Positions 45,231 through 56,980 of a stretch of 64,000 bases of DNA are shown one piece after another. Made by a program: the position numbers and the translations under genes. Numbering within the stretch: position 1 is the stretch's first letter; the number at the start of each line of letters is the position of its first letter. The DNA comes from Cryptomeria japonica (lineage: Eukaryota; Streptophyta; Pinopsida; Cupressales; Cupressaceae): positions 542,394,335-542,458,334 of the forward strand of contig NC_081412.1 of the NCBI RefSeq assembly GCF_030272615.1, read 5' to 3'. The notes under the pieces are model-generated. The model saw only the letters and a program-made list of their open reading frames with translations, did no database searches and was not told where the DNA came from.

Positions 45231-45720
45231 ACATTGAGAAACACTTACAGTCCAGCAAACAAGAGCAATCAGTTTCATAATTCTTGAGCTTCCTAAGTTA
45301 TTTCTCTGGGTTTTCATCTAGCATTCAACCTATTTTTGGGTCTCACAAAGTTCATCATTGCTCTTTACATCTTGCATTACATTCACATTTGTCTAAACTT
45401 GAGTCAAAAGGTCACTTGCTTGTCCTCATCTTGCTTTGTCAACACACTACATACAACAATATTTTTCTCAGTGGTCCCTCATCAAGGTCTGTCACCTTTG
45501 GGTCTCATTTGGTCTTACTTAGAGTCAAGGTCAACTTACCTCATCAAGAGAAACTATCATCTCTTTGGAAGTCACACCTACTCTACTACATACATACTTG
45601 GTCTTACACTTTGGACATTGCAAGTACACTTTCGATTCATTTACATTCCATCCAACTCTTGGTCTTCCATTCTCTTTCCATTTTCATCTAGTCTCACACA
45701 TATTGGTCAAGACCTAGTTC

Positions 45721-47941
45721 ATGGTTCAAACCCATTCCCAAAAATCTAGGAGAGAAGCTAAAGAGGCTCAAGAGTCTGCAAACATGAGTGGCTATGAGTA
45801 TGACAATGATATCTTTTTTTAATTCTGATCATACCACATTACCTGACATGGACACTTATAGAAACATTCATAATGTTGAGAACATGGATAATACAAACAA
45901 CAATGATACACACAATGACAACGTGGACAACATTTTAGTACATTCAGTAGAAGTGGAAGACTCTATTATGGATCCCCATTTTAATAGATTGGTTGAGGAA
46001 ATAATGAGAAGAGGTAGACAATATTTTATACAAGTGATGGAACAAAGTGAAACTAAGATACCTCATGATTTTAACATGTCTCAAATAGTGGAAAATCGAC
46101 CTATGAAAGAAACTCAACTCAACATGGATCAAAGGAAACCTACTAGTGGAGGTACTAGAGAACCACGTTTCATGCCTGAGTCACCATCATCTTTGTTTCA
46201 AAAACCTGAGGTCCCAAATACACATGGTCAAGCTTATGATACTCATGAAAGAGCATCTCATGAACAACTCCGCCTATGTAGACCATTATCGAATTCTTAT
46301 GCAGATAAATACACTCAATTGCATGCCAATGCTAAGGACCAACCTCCAAAATAATTGGATATCCAGAGGCATGCTCAAAATTTGGACACAAGAAAATACC
46401 ATGTCAAATTTGGGGGCAACACACAAGAGAAAACTCATGACATGCTTGTAGAATATGATATACATGGACAAAGCATATATTCCATTCCTCATTATGACTC
46501 TATACCAGGTGATTCTCATACGTAATATCATTATAGACCCCCTCCTTATGAACATGTTTATGATCAATACCATCCATATATGTAACATCATCTTCCTCCA
46601 CCCAGTGGCTCAAGCATGGGATGTGGTCCAAGAAGTCGGTCTCCACCTAAGAACAATTTGGAACAACAAATAAAGGACTTACAAAAGAAGAGGAGGACAT
46701 AAATACACCAAAACCAACTTACACAATGAGAGACATATGTCCCTATCCATTTGACAAAAGCATTCCAATGCCTCCTTTTCCTACACATTTCGTGACACCT
46801 AAGTTTGATAAATATAGAGGAAAAGGAGACCCTAAGGCACATATAAGAAATTTTTTCAGAGCTTGCATTGAGGTAGCAGCAGAAGAAACATACTTGATGA
46901 GATTGTTTCCACAAAGATTAGGTGATCAAGCTATGTAATTAAGTCTTGGGGTGATCTAGCAGAAGCTTTTATCCAACATTTCTCATACAACATAGAGACA
47001 TACATATCAGTTACCATTTTGTGCAACACCAAGAAAAAGGATGGGGATTCATTTTCATCATTCTTACAAAGATGGAGGAATTTAACTAGCAGATGCTCTT
47101 GTGAAATTCCATAAAAACAAATGGTAGAGATGTTCACACAGAATGTCAACAAAGATATTGGTTATGACTTGAGGAAAGCTTGTTTGTCCACTTTCAAGGA
47201 CATCATTGAAAAAGGCTTAGTAATGGAGAAGGTCTTAATTGAGCTATTAAGATATTCAAAGAAAACAAAGAGGACTTTAAAGGAAAAGACAAGCCATGAT
47301 TTTGGAACAAAAAAAAGAACCCAGTAAATGATGGTGTTGTTGATGCTAATATAGTGAGACCCAAAATCATTCTTTCTGGATTAGGTTCTACAAATAACCA
47401 AGTGAATACTCAAGCAACTTCCAAACCACGAAGGAAATACACCCCATTGGGAGAACCACTTGAATCAGCTTTCAGAAAGATTTTGGCAAACAAGATAATA
47501 ACAATTCCAGACAATCCTCCATATGAGCCAAAGGTCAAACCAAATTGGTGGAATGACGATGAGTACTGTGAGTATCACAAGAGCAAGGGACATAAAATAG
47601 GAAATTGTCATCGGTTAAAAAAAATTATACAAGATATTATTGATAGAGGTGAAATTGAGATCGAAGGACATTCATCCAATCAAGAACATGAGATGTTTAA
47701 GGAACCATTCCCTAAACATGATAAGGGAAAAGCCAAAGCCATAGATGAGCAGACCAACTATACCAGAGCATCCTATAACTATGATTCAACTATTAATCAC
47801 ATTTTGATGGACAATTATGTCTCTACCATTATCATAAAGGACAAAATGCCTGAATATTCTACCCAAAGACCCAAAGTTGTCCTAAAAGGAATTGGACCTT
47901 CTTTTGAATCTACCTCTGAATGTAATGTCACAACTCATTGA
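45721..47941 (+). pseudogene. gag of element B (frameshifted)
   Basis: ATG at 45,721 (MVQTHSQKSRREAKEAQESA). A poly-T stretch near 45,819 shifts frame 1 to frame 2 (45,788-46,354). Gag domain at 46,726-47,330: PKFDKYRGKGDPKAHIRNFF, TYLMRLFPQRLGDQAM. Compared with A about 30 bp are missing at 46,937 (after GDQAM). The C-terminal part 47,354-47,941 (frame 2) contains a complete knuckle CEYHKSKGHKIGNCHRLK (47,567-47,620), C-x2-H-x5-H-x4-C, and a lysine-rich KHDKGKAKA tail. Confidence 0.88.
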
Positions 47942-48022
47942 GGTAAAGTCACCCTGCAAGGTGCTCTAGCTAAAACCACTATTTCCTCAACAACCAAACC
48001 TGAGTATGACCTAGTAGAACAA

Positions 48023-48770
48023 ATGGGGAGCACACCCATACTTATCTCCATCCTTGAGCTTTTACGCATATCCCCCACACATAAATCCATTCTTGAAAAA
48101 ACTTTGAGAGACTCTTCTGTCCCCAGTGATCTGAACGTGGACCAGTTTCAAGCCATGATTGGATACCTTTCTATTCCACATTCTCTCACATTCATTGAAG
48201 TTGACGATGCCTCTGTAAGACAACCGCATAATGCACCTTTACACATTGAAGCCTTCCTACACAAACATTGAATAAAACAAATCCTAATAGAAGGAGGAGT
48301 TGGTCTCAATATATGTACTTTGAACACAATAATACAATTGGGATATTAAGATAAAGCTATGAATGCTACAAACAAAATTACCATCAAGGCATATGATGAT
48401 GAAGAGAGTTCATCCAAAGGCACAATCACTTTACCTCTCAGAGTAGGGCCGATTACAAAGGATGTGGTTTGTCATGTCCTAGACCTCGATCTCACATACA
48501 ACATATTGCTAGGACATCCATGGATTCATGAGATGAGAGCAGTCCCATCTACATACCATCAATGCATTAAGTTTCCTCATAATGGAGTTGAAGTAATAGT
48601 TAATGGTGATCCTAATCCATTTATATACTGCAATAACTTGAGGCCAAAAGCCGAGACAATAATTCCAATTAATAGAGAATCTATCCCACCTTCTGCATAT
48701 ATTGACCTTGAATCATTAAAATCTTCAACATCAAAGCAAGGTGAGCTTAAAGGGAAATATTAGGACAAAG
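48023..48770 (+). pseudogene. Aspartic protease of element B
   Basis: Upstream SVPSDLNVDQFQAMIGYL and NAPLHIEAFLHKH, then ILIEGGVGLNICTLNTIIQL (about 48,279-48,340), where the expected Asp is Glu. The C-terminal box NILLGHPWIHEMRAVPS (48,505-48,550) is intact and better than A's. The tail KFPHNGVEVIVNGDPNPFIY follows. Frame 2; stops near 48,270 and 48,349. Confidence 0.82.
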
Positions 48771-48859
48771 GCATGGGTGAATACACTCTAAATCAAACCA
48801 TGTGCTTGCGACAAGTTATGAGTTCACCAAAAGAATATGGATGACCACATCCTTCTAAA

Positions 48860-49160
48860 TGGGTATCTATCATTACATTAAAATGGGATCCTACTATATT
48901 CCAAAAGTGGGGTGAAATGGAAGAAGAAGAATTATACAAAATACCTTACAAAGACCCTAAAGATGTTACACAAGATCACATCAAGATACCATGTGAAAAA
49001 TATGGTAAATGATTCAAGATCCTATAAAAGTTTGGGTACGATGGTAAAAGTTCTCTTGGCTTAAGAAAAGAAGGTATCACCCAACCTTTGTAACTAGAAT
49101 TGACATTTAAAAATTAGCACTCGAAAGGGCTTGGTTTCATCTCTTCTAGGGTAAACACTC
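48860..49160 (+). pseudogene. G-patch-like domain after protease (B)
   Basis: IPCEKYGK, then FKIL, then FGYDGKSSLGLRKEGI (48,985-49,075), with stops replacing a Gly codon (TGA) and others. Same place as in A; the KFGYDGKSSLGL core is the recognisable G-patch element. Confidence 0.6.
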
Positions 49161-49177
49161 ACAAATCAGAAGAAGCA

Positions 49178-50090
49178 TTGCAAATCATGATTTCCAATTA
49201 TCAACAAGAGAGCCGCTATTCCACCGACTCTAGTGAATGGGAATGGGGTTCAGACAAATCCTCCAGTGACTATGAAATCACCGAGACATTTCGAGAACCA
49301 GGTGAACCCATAGAAGAGGAGGAATTTCATAGAAAATTCAAAGTTGGTCAAGAAACAACCCCTGAGGATCTCACACAATCTTTGTCTTTAGGTTCTAGGT
49401 CGAAATCACGAAGAATGAGGACACCCATTTTGGAATGCGCTTTTAGTGATGACAATTTGGACTCGTTCACGATTGAGACAAATGAGGAGAGTACCAACGA
49501 TGACCTCGACAACTACCTTGACATACCTAAATATAACTGTATCTGCACCCTAACACCCGCTAACTTCGAAAACATTGGGGGCCTTTCCCTTGTTCACCAC
49601 CAACTTATTGACTGGGACCATGAAGGACCTGCACAATTTGAATTCCGAAATGATGAGGCCTTCATTGACTATTTAGGCATACGAGATGATCTCCTGCTTG
49701 GGGACCATAAGGTAGGATAAATTATAGAACTCAACAACGTGACATATTTTGGTGAGGGTGTTGGGCCTTCCAGTCGCAAAAATGTAAAAATAAAAACAAA
49801 TAATGGGTTTTACAGTGAAAAGTACATTGTGGCACTGTCTGACCCCAAAAAAGTAAAAATAAAGGACGCATCTGAGGGTGAAAACCTCTCTGAGGTGCTC
49901 GAAGATGGAAGGCTCGACATTCTCCCAACATCATATGAAGAAAAATCATCCATGTTATTAGAAGAGATCATTAAAACAAACATCGGTACAGAAGAGATTC
50001 CACATAACATATTCCTGGCACAATCTCTAACAGAGAGAAAAAGACTGAAGTTCATAAGTTTCTTCACAAAGTGACAAATTAATTTTGCAT
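49178..50090 (+). pseudogene. Acidic protease-RT linker (B)
   Basis: ORFs 49,178-49,720 and 49,739-50,074 (frame 2). SSEWEWGSDKSSSDYEITET, ANFENIGGLSLVHHQLIDWD, DEAFIDYLGIRDDLLLGDHK, then TNIGTEEIPHNIFLAQSL. Homologous along its length with 35,690-36,600 of A; longer open frames than A. Confidence 0.75.
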
Positions 50091-50900
50091 GGTCATATGC
50101 TGATATGCCTGGACTGGATCTGGATTTAGTAATGCATCATTTGACAGTTAAACTGGGGGCAAAGCCAGTGAAACATAAATTAAGAAAGATCCACAAGTGG
50201 CATTATTAGTCAAGGCAAAACTTGAAAAATTGTTGGATGTCGGATTCATACAACCAATTGATTATCCTAAGTGGATCTCCAACCTAGTACCAATTAGTAA
50301 GTTGGATCACAACATCAAAATATGTACAGATTTTAGAGACATCAACAAAGCTTGTCCCAAAGATGACTTTCCATTGCCAAACATCGACCTGATCGTAGAT
50401 CTTACAACAGGTCATGCAATGTTATCTTTAATGGACAGATTCTCTAGCTACAATCAAATAAAAATCGCATCCGAGGATCAACACAAAACAACATTTACTT
50501 GTCCCCGGGGAACTTTATGCTAGAATTTCATGCCCTTCGGGCTAAAGAATGTAGGCGCTACATACCAACAAACCATGACCACTATCTTTCATGATCTCAT
50601 GCATGTAATTGTAGAAGATTATGTTGATGACCTCTTGGGAAAATCAATAGACTGAGATACGCATTTGGACATCCTTTCAGTCATTTTTGATCGGTTGGAA
50701 AAATACAAAGTGAGACTAAATCCCAAGAAATGTGTCTTTGGAGTAACCTCTGGGAAGCTCCTTGGATACATTGTTTCAAAAAGAGGAATTGAAGCCGATC
50801 TAGCAAAAGTCAAAGCGATCCTAGAAATGCCACCACCAAGAAATACCAGTCAACTTTGATCTTTACAAGGAAGACTCCAATCCATATGAAGATTCATAAC
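50075..50900 (+). pseudogene. Reverse transcriptase of element B
   Basis: INFAWSYADMPGLDLDLVMH (50,080), ICTDFRDINKACPKDDFPLP (50,320), SLMDRFSSYNQIKIA, MPFGLKNVGATYQQ (50,530) and catalytic EDYVDDLLGKS (50,610), then YKVRLNPKKCVFGVTSGKLL and GYIVSKRGIE. Frame 1 over most of the domain, with stops at about 50,521 and 50,654. Catalytic Asp pair present. Confidence 0.92.
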
Positions 50901-51480
50901 ACAACTTACAGATAAATGTCATCCTTTTCAGCACTTGCTACACAAAAACATCAAATTCAAATGGGATGATAACTGTCAACAAGCTTTTCAGATACTCAAA
51001 GATTATCTTCTGAATCCACCAGTCTTGATGCCATCAGTCCCAGAATGACCCCTGTTATTCTACATATCAGCTACACCAACAACATTGGGGGCACTCTTGG
51101 TGCAACAAGATGCTGAGGGTAAAGAAAAGGTAGTATATTACATCAGTCGTACTTTGGTCAGTTATGAGCTAAACTACACACCAATTGAGCGTGCATGTCT
51201 TGCTGTGGTTTTTGCTTCACAGAAATTACGACATTACATGCTAACTCATAAAACTAAGTTGGTCGCAAGGATTGATCCATTGAAATATCTTCTCAATAAG
51301 GTGACACTTACTGGCAGATTAGCCAAATGGGTGACGCCCTTGAGTTAATTTGACATTGAATATGTGGACATAAAAGCAATAAAGGGACAAGCTATCACAG
51401 ATCAGTTAGCAAATGCACCCATGATAGATTATGCTCCTCTAACTTCAGAGTTTCTAGATGAATCCATCTTGACAGTATCA
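50901..51480 (+). pseudogene. RNase H and connection domain of element B
   Basis: TTLGALLVQQDAEGKEKVVY, YISRTLVSYELNYTPIERAC (E kept, unlike A), LRHYMLTHKTKLVARIDPLK then YLLNKVTLTGRLAKWV. Open in frame 1 from 51,085 to 51,348, ending at a TAA in the LS.FDIEYV connection. Stops at 50,858 and 51,046. Confidence 0.88.
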
Positions 51481-51489
51481 CAAACAAAG

Positions 51490-51830
51490 CCTTGACAACT
51501 ATACTTTGATGGCTCATACATGCAACATGGTGCAGGAGCTGGCATCCTCTTTATCACACCTCAAGGGGATACCATTCCCAAATCATATCAATTGTCATTT
51601 CCTTGCACTAATAACATAGCAAAATATGAGGCATTTACAACTGGATTACGGATTTCAATTCAGTGGAAGATCCAGGAACTTCATGTTTTTGGGGACTCTC
51701 AACTTGTGATTCGTCAAGCAATCAATGACTACCAAACAAAGGATGAAAAATTAATGCTTTACAAGAAAATGGTAGATAACTTCAAGCAACATTTAATAAA
51801 GTTAACCTTTGAGTAGATACCAAGAGAGCA
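51490..51830 (+). pseudogene. Second (archaeal-type) RNase H of element B
   Basis: LYFDGSYMQHGAGAGILFIT, IAKYEAFTTGLRISIQWKIQ, ELHVFGDSQLVIRQAINDYQ. FDGS and FGDSQLV Asp residues are present; the usual EYEA Glu is Lys (KYEA). Frame 1, preceded by a stop (W to TGA) at 51,495. A second RNase H before integrase marks the Tat lineage. Confidence 0.88.
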
Positions 51831-51849
51831 GAATTGAGTCATAGATGCC

Positions 51850-53218
51850 ATGGCTACTATTGCCTCACTGATCGACCTACCGCAAAATGAAACCCGCTAT
51901 GAGTTCTTGGTGGATAACCTTTTGGTTCCCTCGTATGAGTTCACTCCTACTGAGATGATATGTGTTGTTGGTCCTGATTCCCAGTTATACGATTCCATTT
52001 TCACATACCTTCATAACAACACCCTTCCTCTTGACTTATCCAACAACCAACGTCGCACTTTCATTCGCCAATCATCCCGATACGTCATTTTAGCTGAAAT
52101 CCTATACCGTCGAGGTCTAGATGACACTCTTTTTAGATGTTTAGAAAGGGACGAAGCTCAAATTGCGTTACGCAAAGTTCATGAAGGAATATGTGGCCCA
52201 CATTCTAGTGGTCCTACCTTAGCCAAGAAACTCATCAGGACTGGATATTACTGGCCCAATATGGAAAAATATTCATATCAGTTTGTCAAGAAATGTAAGC
52301 AATATCAAATTCATGGAGACCTTATTCATGGGCCAGTACAAGAACTTCAACCAATCGCAACTCCTTGGCCCTTTTGTCAGTGGGGACTCAATCTCATAGG
52401 CAAGATTCACCCTCCTAATAGCCACAAATTCATTATCATTTCCACATAGTATTTCACAAAATGGATTGAAGTCGTGCCTCTTACACAAGTCACTGGAAAA
52501 CAAATTGCTACATTCATTCTCAACTATATCATTTGCTAGTACGATATTCCTCTTTCCATCATCACTGATAATGGATGTCCCTTCAAAAATCAAGATGTTT
52601 GTGAACTTTGCAATCACTTCCATATTACCCATCATTTCTCCACTCCCTATTACCCCCAAGGTAATGGTCAAGCTGAGGCGTCTAATAAAACTATTCTTAA
52701 AATCCTCAAAAAGACAATTGATGATGCTAGCTGAAATTGGCATATCCAAATTAATCCCACACTTTGGGCTTATCACACACCTACAAGAGCCACACCTTAT
52801 TCACTTGTCTATGGCGTTGAAGTTATCTTTCCTATTGAGGTCGAGTTACCATCTTTATGATTCTCTCTGCACAACATTATCAGTGATGAAGACTACAGGG
52901 TCTCTCGCTTACAAGAACTAGAACTATTAGATGAATGAAGACAAACAATTTTTAATCATCTCAAGGATTATCAACAATGAATGAGTCATAGTTACAATCA
53001 CAAGGTAAAGCCTCACACATTTGAGGTAGGTGACTTAGTTCTCAAAGAAAATCCTAAAAATAAGCAAGACAGAGAGAAGGGCAAGTTCGAACCAAATTGG
53101 CTTGGTCCTTACATCATTACAACAACCTATGGATTCAGTGCATATCAGCTCTCAACCCCAGAGGGCAAACCTTTGGAGGATCCTATCAACAACATGAACC
53201 TTCACAGGTTTTACACAT
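51850..53218 (+). pseudogene. Integrase of element B
   Basis: Frame 1 ORF 51,850-52,449 covers HEGICGPHSSGPTLAKKLIR, TGYYWPNMEKYSYQFVKKCK (zinc-binding HHCC with the last Cys replaced by Tyr) and WGLNLIGKIHPPN, where the first catalytic Asp is Asn. The second Asp (ITDNGCPFKN) and Glu ([14 protein letters not shown]) follow at 52,560-52,690 after a stop. The C-terminal ORF 52,981-53,218 has NHKVKPHTFEVGDLVLKENP, FEPNWLGPYIITTTYGFSAY (GPY/F module), ending NNMNLHRFYT. No chromodomain. Confidence 0.9.
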
Positions 53219-53325
53219 AGCTCTTTAGAGTATCCTAAATCAAAAATACAAAAAAAATCAAAACATTCAAAAATACAAAAAAAAAAAAATTAAAAAAAAA
53301 TCATAAAAATAAAAAATTGTTACTT

Positions 53326-53464
53326 GGTGAAAACCTAGCAAACAGGCACCTTGTGATACAAAAAAAAAAAAGAAAAGTAAAGAGAAATAAATTCGTCCAA
53401 CGGTGAAAACCACTTCGGTGGTGCCCTGGGCAAGTACCATGGTGAAAACCAGGTTACTGGCACC
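53326..53464 (+). ncRNA. Three tandem stem-loops after pol (B)
   Basis: Units at 53,326-53,350, 53,402-53,425 and 53,441-53,464. Unit 1 GGTG/CACC plus CCT/AGG; unit 2 inner CCAC/GTGG with TTCG loop; unit 3 GGTG/CACC plus CCAG/CTGG with GTTA loop. Same order and nearly the same spacing as in A. Confidence 0.55.
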
Positions 53465-53538
53465 ATGTGCAGAGACATTTCTCCTCCCTCCTTTAGGAAT
53501 CACTATCATCCTTTCACTTTGCACAACTTTCCATCCAT

Positions 53539-53876
53539 AATAAATCAACTCCTATATGTGGCTAAGGCAAATCCTACGTCTAGTGATGGGTGTGGAACTA
53601 AGAGCGTCACATGTTCCGAGGAGTATAGTTTCTTCCAATTTTCTTCAGTCTATCCACGCACAATCCACAATAAAGAAACACTTGCATCACGGATCTGCAA
53701 TAAAGTTCCATTTTTCTCGGCAATAAAGTATCAGTTTCATGGATTTAGTCAGTTTTCGACGAGACACAACAACAACAATGGGCTTCAACAAATCAAATCT
53801 TTCAACAGACTCAAACAACATTATGGTTCAATGCTATCTATCCTTTTGTGAAAGTAAACATTGTGACCACAATAAA
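53539..53876 (+). terminator. Cluster of AATAAA signals after gag-pol (B)
   Basis: AATAAA at 53,539, 53,669, 53,699, 53,722 and 53,871. Homologous to 40,100-40,383 in A. Candidate polyadenylation region for gag-pol, upstream of the convergent PMD gene. Confidence 0.4.
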
Positions 53877-54729
53877 ATAGACTTATACAAGTGACAAGAG
53901 ACACTAAACTTGAGGACTACAATGGATGTTGGTGTTGAGTCTTGGTTTTCTTTTGATTTTATCTTTTGGTGACATGTCTTATAGCTTTTTCGGGATGTCT
54001 CTGACTAGAGATTTTATCTCCAAGATGTCTTTGACTATAAAGGCAAGGATGGGGTATCATCACCTATTTTTCTTTGCTGTCTGTGGATTGCCTCTCAGTA
54101 ATGGTATGACTTGTCCAAGGATATAAGGATACTGTGAGTCTAGTGTGAACTGGGGCATTCCTTGTTTGCGACTGTCTAATCTCCATGCAAACAGGTAAAA
54201 TGACTTTCTGGGTTGAACATATACCTCGATTATCATAACCTATTTGCCATAATAAAGCTCAATGACGATAATAGCACAAGAAGCTCTTTCAATTCCATAT
54301 CTTCTATCTTCCATCCCCCTTTCTTGGTTGACCTCAATCGCCCTTGAGTCTGTGTAGTCCATTATCACATGACTGAGTATAATGACACATAAAAAATATT
54401 TGCATTTCATGTAGTTTGTACCTACATTACCACATATTACCATTTCATACATACATATAGATATCACAATTACATCACATCTTGCACACAACACATGTTA
54501 GCACATTTTACATTTTCATCATGTGAATAGCTATTTGCATTATCATATTCATTTGCATTTCATACATTCACATTTGCGTTTGCATAACATTTAAAAACAT
54601 AAAAGAACAAAAATATTGCATTCCATCATGTACATATTTGCATCCATATCATAAAATCATCATCATAAGACATATAGAAGCATCACATAGGTACACATGC
54701 ATATAGCTACCGCAAGGATGAATTATCTC

Positions 54730-54746
54730 ATATATATATATATATC
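54730..54746. repeat. (TA)n microsatellite
   Basis: CATATATATATATATATC, at the place where A has the CA/CG tract. Confidence 0.85.
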
Positions 54747-54866
54747 AAAAAATTATAAGTGTCATGATACAATGATGTCAAAATCATATGGCTACAATCA
54801 CCCAAAGGTGTCTACATCATCGTACAAAAATGGTACAAAAACTGATACATAGGGAGCCCTCTAAGG

Positions 54867-56698
54867 CTATGATGAACTCCCTCCCTCAAAGCCAGTTGGC
54901 TTCGATGGAGTTTGAGCCCTGGAAGGACTTGCCCCAGGATCATCTCTCCTGCCCCCTCTATCTAGTGGTGGTGGAGGACCCATGACCCCACCAATAAATG
55001 CCTGTCTCCTGTCTCTCCCTCCAGAGGTCATCATCATTTGCGATGGTCTTCGAAAGCTCCTAGCTTGTTGATTTGGTGGCACCAATCCATAGTACAGGTC
55101 TCGCCAGTAGGCTATCTCCTCTCCTTCCTATAGAACATAGGCATATCCAGCTCCTATGTGCTCTGCTGCCTGCCTCCCTGCCCTCAGTGCTGTCTCAGCC
55201 TTTGTATAGCGCTGAATAGTCTGATCTCTCTCCTGCTCAGTGTCCCTTAGCTGTCTCCTGAGCCTAGCTGCATCCCTCTCCAGATCCTGGGTCTCATCTG
55301 CCTATCCCTAGTAGATCTCCCTCAAGGATAGTAGCTCATCCTCCTCCTCTCTCCCCTCACCCCGTCCCTATGGCTGCTCCTGTCCCTGTCCCCATCTCTA
55401 TACCTATCTCTCCTCTCCGCCCTCTCTCCTCTGAGCCACTCTCCTCTCTACAACTGCCCCTCACCTCCGTCATCGGCCTCTGCCTCCATTGTCGGCCTCT
55501 GCCTCCATCGTCGGCCTCTACCTCCACCATCCCCACTATCATCTTCATCACCTTCACCATCACCCTCTATCGACTCCCCTGGATCTGTCAGCCGTGGAAA
55601 TGGATGCTCTGCCCAATATGCAGTATACTCTGCATCGATCCCTACATCCTCCACATCCACCCAAATGTCCCAAGGCATCAAAACCATCTCCAACATCTGT
55701 GTCACAACCTAAGCATACATCAATAATGGCCCTAAATGCACTTGATCCCTCACGGTCTGCACATACATCCCCAACCCCCATGGCATCCAGTGTATCTTGT
55801 CAAACTGCCTGCATACCCTGTCAATCAACTGCCTCTCCATAATATATGGGGTCCAACCAATCAGATACCTGCTCCTGAACACATATGGTAGCTCCACTGC
55901 GTCATCCTCCCACTCCTCACAGTCTAGGTTGGGCCTCCATACCACACTGTCTATCTTGTCAATAACCTGACATCAATATTGTAGCCTCCCAATCCATGGC
56001 TGAGAAGTAATCATATCATAAAAGTGTACAAAACCGTGCCCATGTTCTATGCCTCTTAAGTGTATCAGACGTGTAACCGAAAAATTCTCATATGCGCATA
56101 CCTGTAATAAGGTCACTCCGCATCCTAATCTTGCTGATCCATGATATACAAACTGATGCAGCTCATAGTACACGTGTGCCAACAGACACAACCCCCATGC
56201 AAACCTGGTGTGCTCCGTCACCAATGTCTCCAGAGTCCTCCCCCATCCCACAACCAACCCTCATGTCACCCTGTCCGGATAGAGGAACCCACTGATAACT
56301 CCTGCCAGCACCATAGGTAGCGCCAATCCTATAGTTGTCATAGTATCCCAAGCCACATGTCCTGCCCTCATCTCTAGTCCTGGATCCTGAAACACTCGCT
56401 TCAGTGCAGCCCTGTCTTCCTCTCGATTGTAAGGAACCAACTCCCCAATGATTGGTATCCTCAGTATCCTATATACATCCTCTAAGGTGACTATCATCTC
56501 ACCCATCGACAAATGAAACGTACATGTCTCTGAGTGCCATCTCTCAGCTAATGCAGTCAACAATCCCATAATCGCCTGAAACTTAGGCACATACATAATA
56601 TATCACAAGCCCATAGCCTCCACTGCTGCTCTATCCTCAAATGTCAGCTCTGCTTGCAAACTCTGAGTCAAAGGGAATCTCTCCCATGACTCCAACAT
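54867..56698 (-). pseudogene. Antisense plant mobile domain (PMD) protein of element B
   Basis: Minus strand, convergent with gag-pol. ATG at 56,698 (MLESWERFPLTQSLQAELTF); one frame runs to about 55,448. PMD N-half (56,596-56,261): RWHSETCTFHLSMGEMIVTL then EDVYRILRIPIIGELV, the RW..ETHTFHLPCGEMTITL.DV...LG.P pattern. C-half (56,257-55,709): GWGRTLETLVTEHTRFAWGL, LLAHVYYELHQFVYHGS. Then an acidic linker, a charged coiled-coil-like stretch (about 55,330-55,190) and a conserved C-terminus GGVMGPPPPLDRGGRRDD...TGFEGGSSS. Stops replace codons at about 56,611, 56,263, 55,975 and 55,707, and one frameshift occurs before 55,085. PMD proteins of the MAIL1/MAIN type act in silencing; here the gene is element-borne. 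Confidence 0.85.
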
Positions 56699-56740
56699 CG
56701 TTAGGTCCTCTTGCAGTCAAGCAAATTACCTGTGTCAGTC

Positions 56741-56940
56741 CTAGTAGTACTCCCTGTTCATCACAAAGTGCTGCTTTTTATCCTAGTGCTTATACCTATC
56801 ATATGACACTCTATCCTAGTAGTACTCCCTGTTCATCACAAAGTGTTTCTTTTTATCCTAAGTTCTTATATTTATCATATGGCACTTTATCCTAGTAGCA
56901 TTCCCTATTCATCATAAAATGCTACTTTTATCCTATCTTT
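56741..56940. repeat. Three tandem 75-76-bp repeats upstream of PMD (B)
   Basis: CTAGTAGTACTCCCTGTTCA recurs at 56,741 and 56,816 and, altered, at 56,892. A half-unit (ATCCTAGTGCTTATACCTAT) suggests an older repeat of about 37 bp; A shows the half-unit at 60,785-60,900. Confidence 0.8.
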
Positions 56941-56980
56941 TAGGGAACCTACTTGAGTGTATCCACTTGAGTAGCTTATC

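Larger units (their letters stand above)
42649..45720 (+). other. Leader of element B
   Basis: Noncoding leader between the LTR remnant and gag. Landmarks shared with A's leader: AAATTTACCTAACT...GTGTGCTTGCA, AGGGCCTG.CTCC, CCACTATA, GAGAAGTGAGTG, GGAGCCAGTG. It contains the solo LTR 43,427-44,615. About 600 bp of the LTR-proximal leader present in A (29,782-30,370, including periodic array 1) is missing. Confidence 0.75.

Noticed and set aside
55370-55842. Overlapping plus-strand ORFs rich in Pro, Ser, His and Leu
   Set aside because: They are complements of the GA-rich acidic linker and C-half of the antisense PMD gene; the minus strand shows the family motifs.
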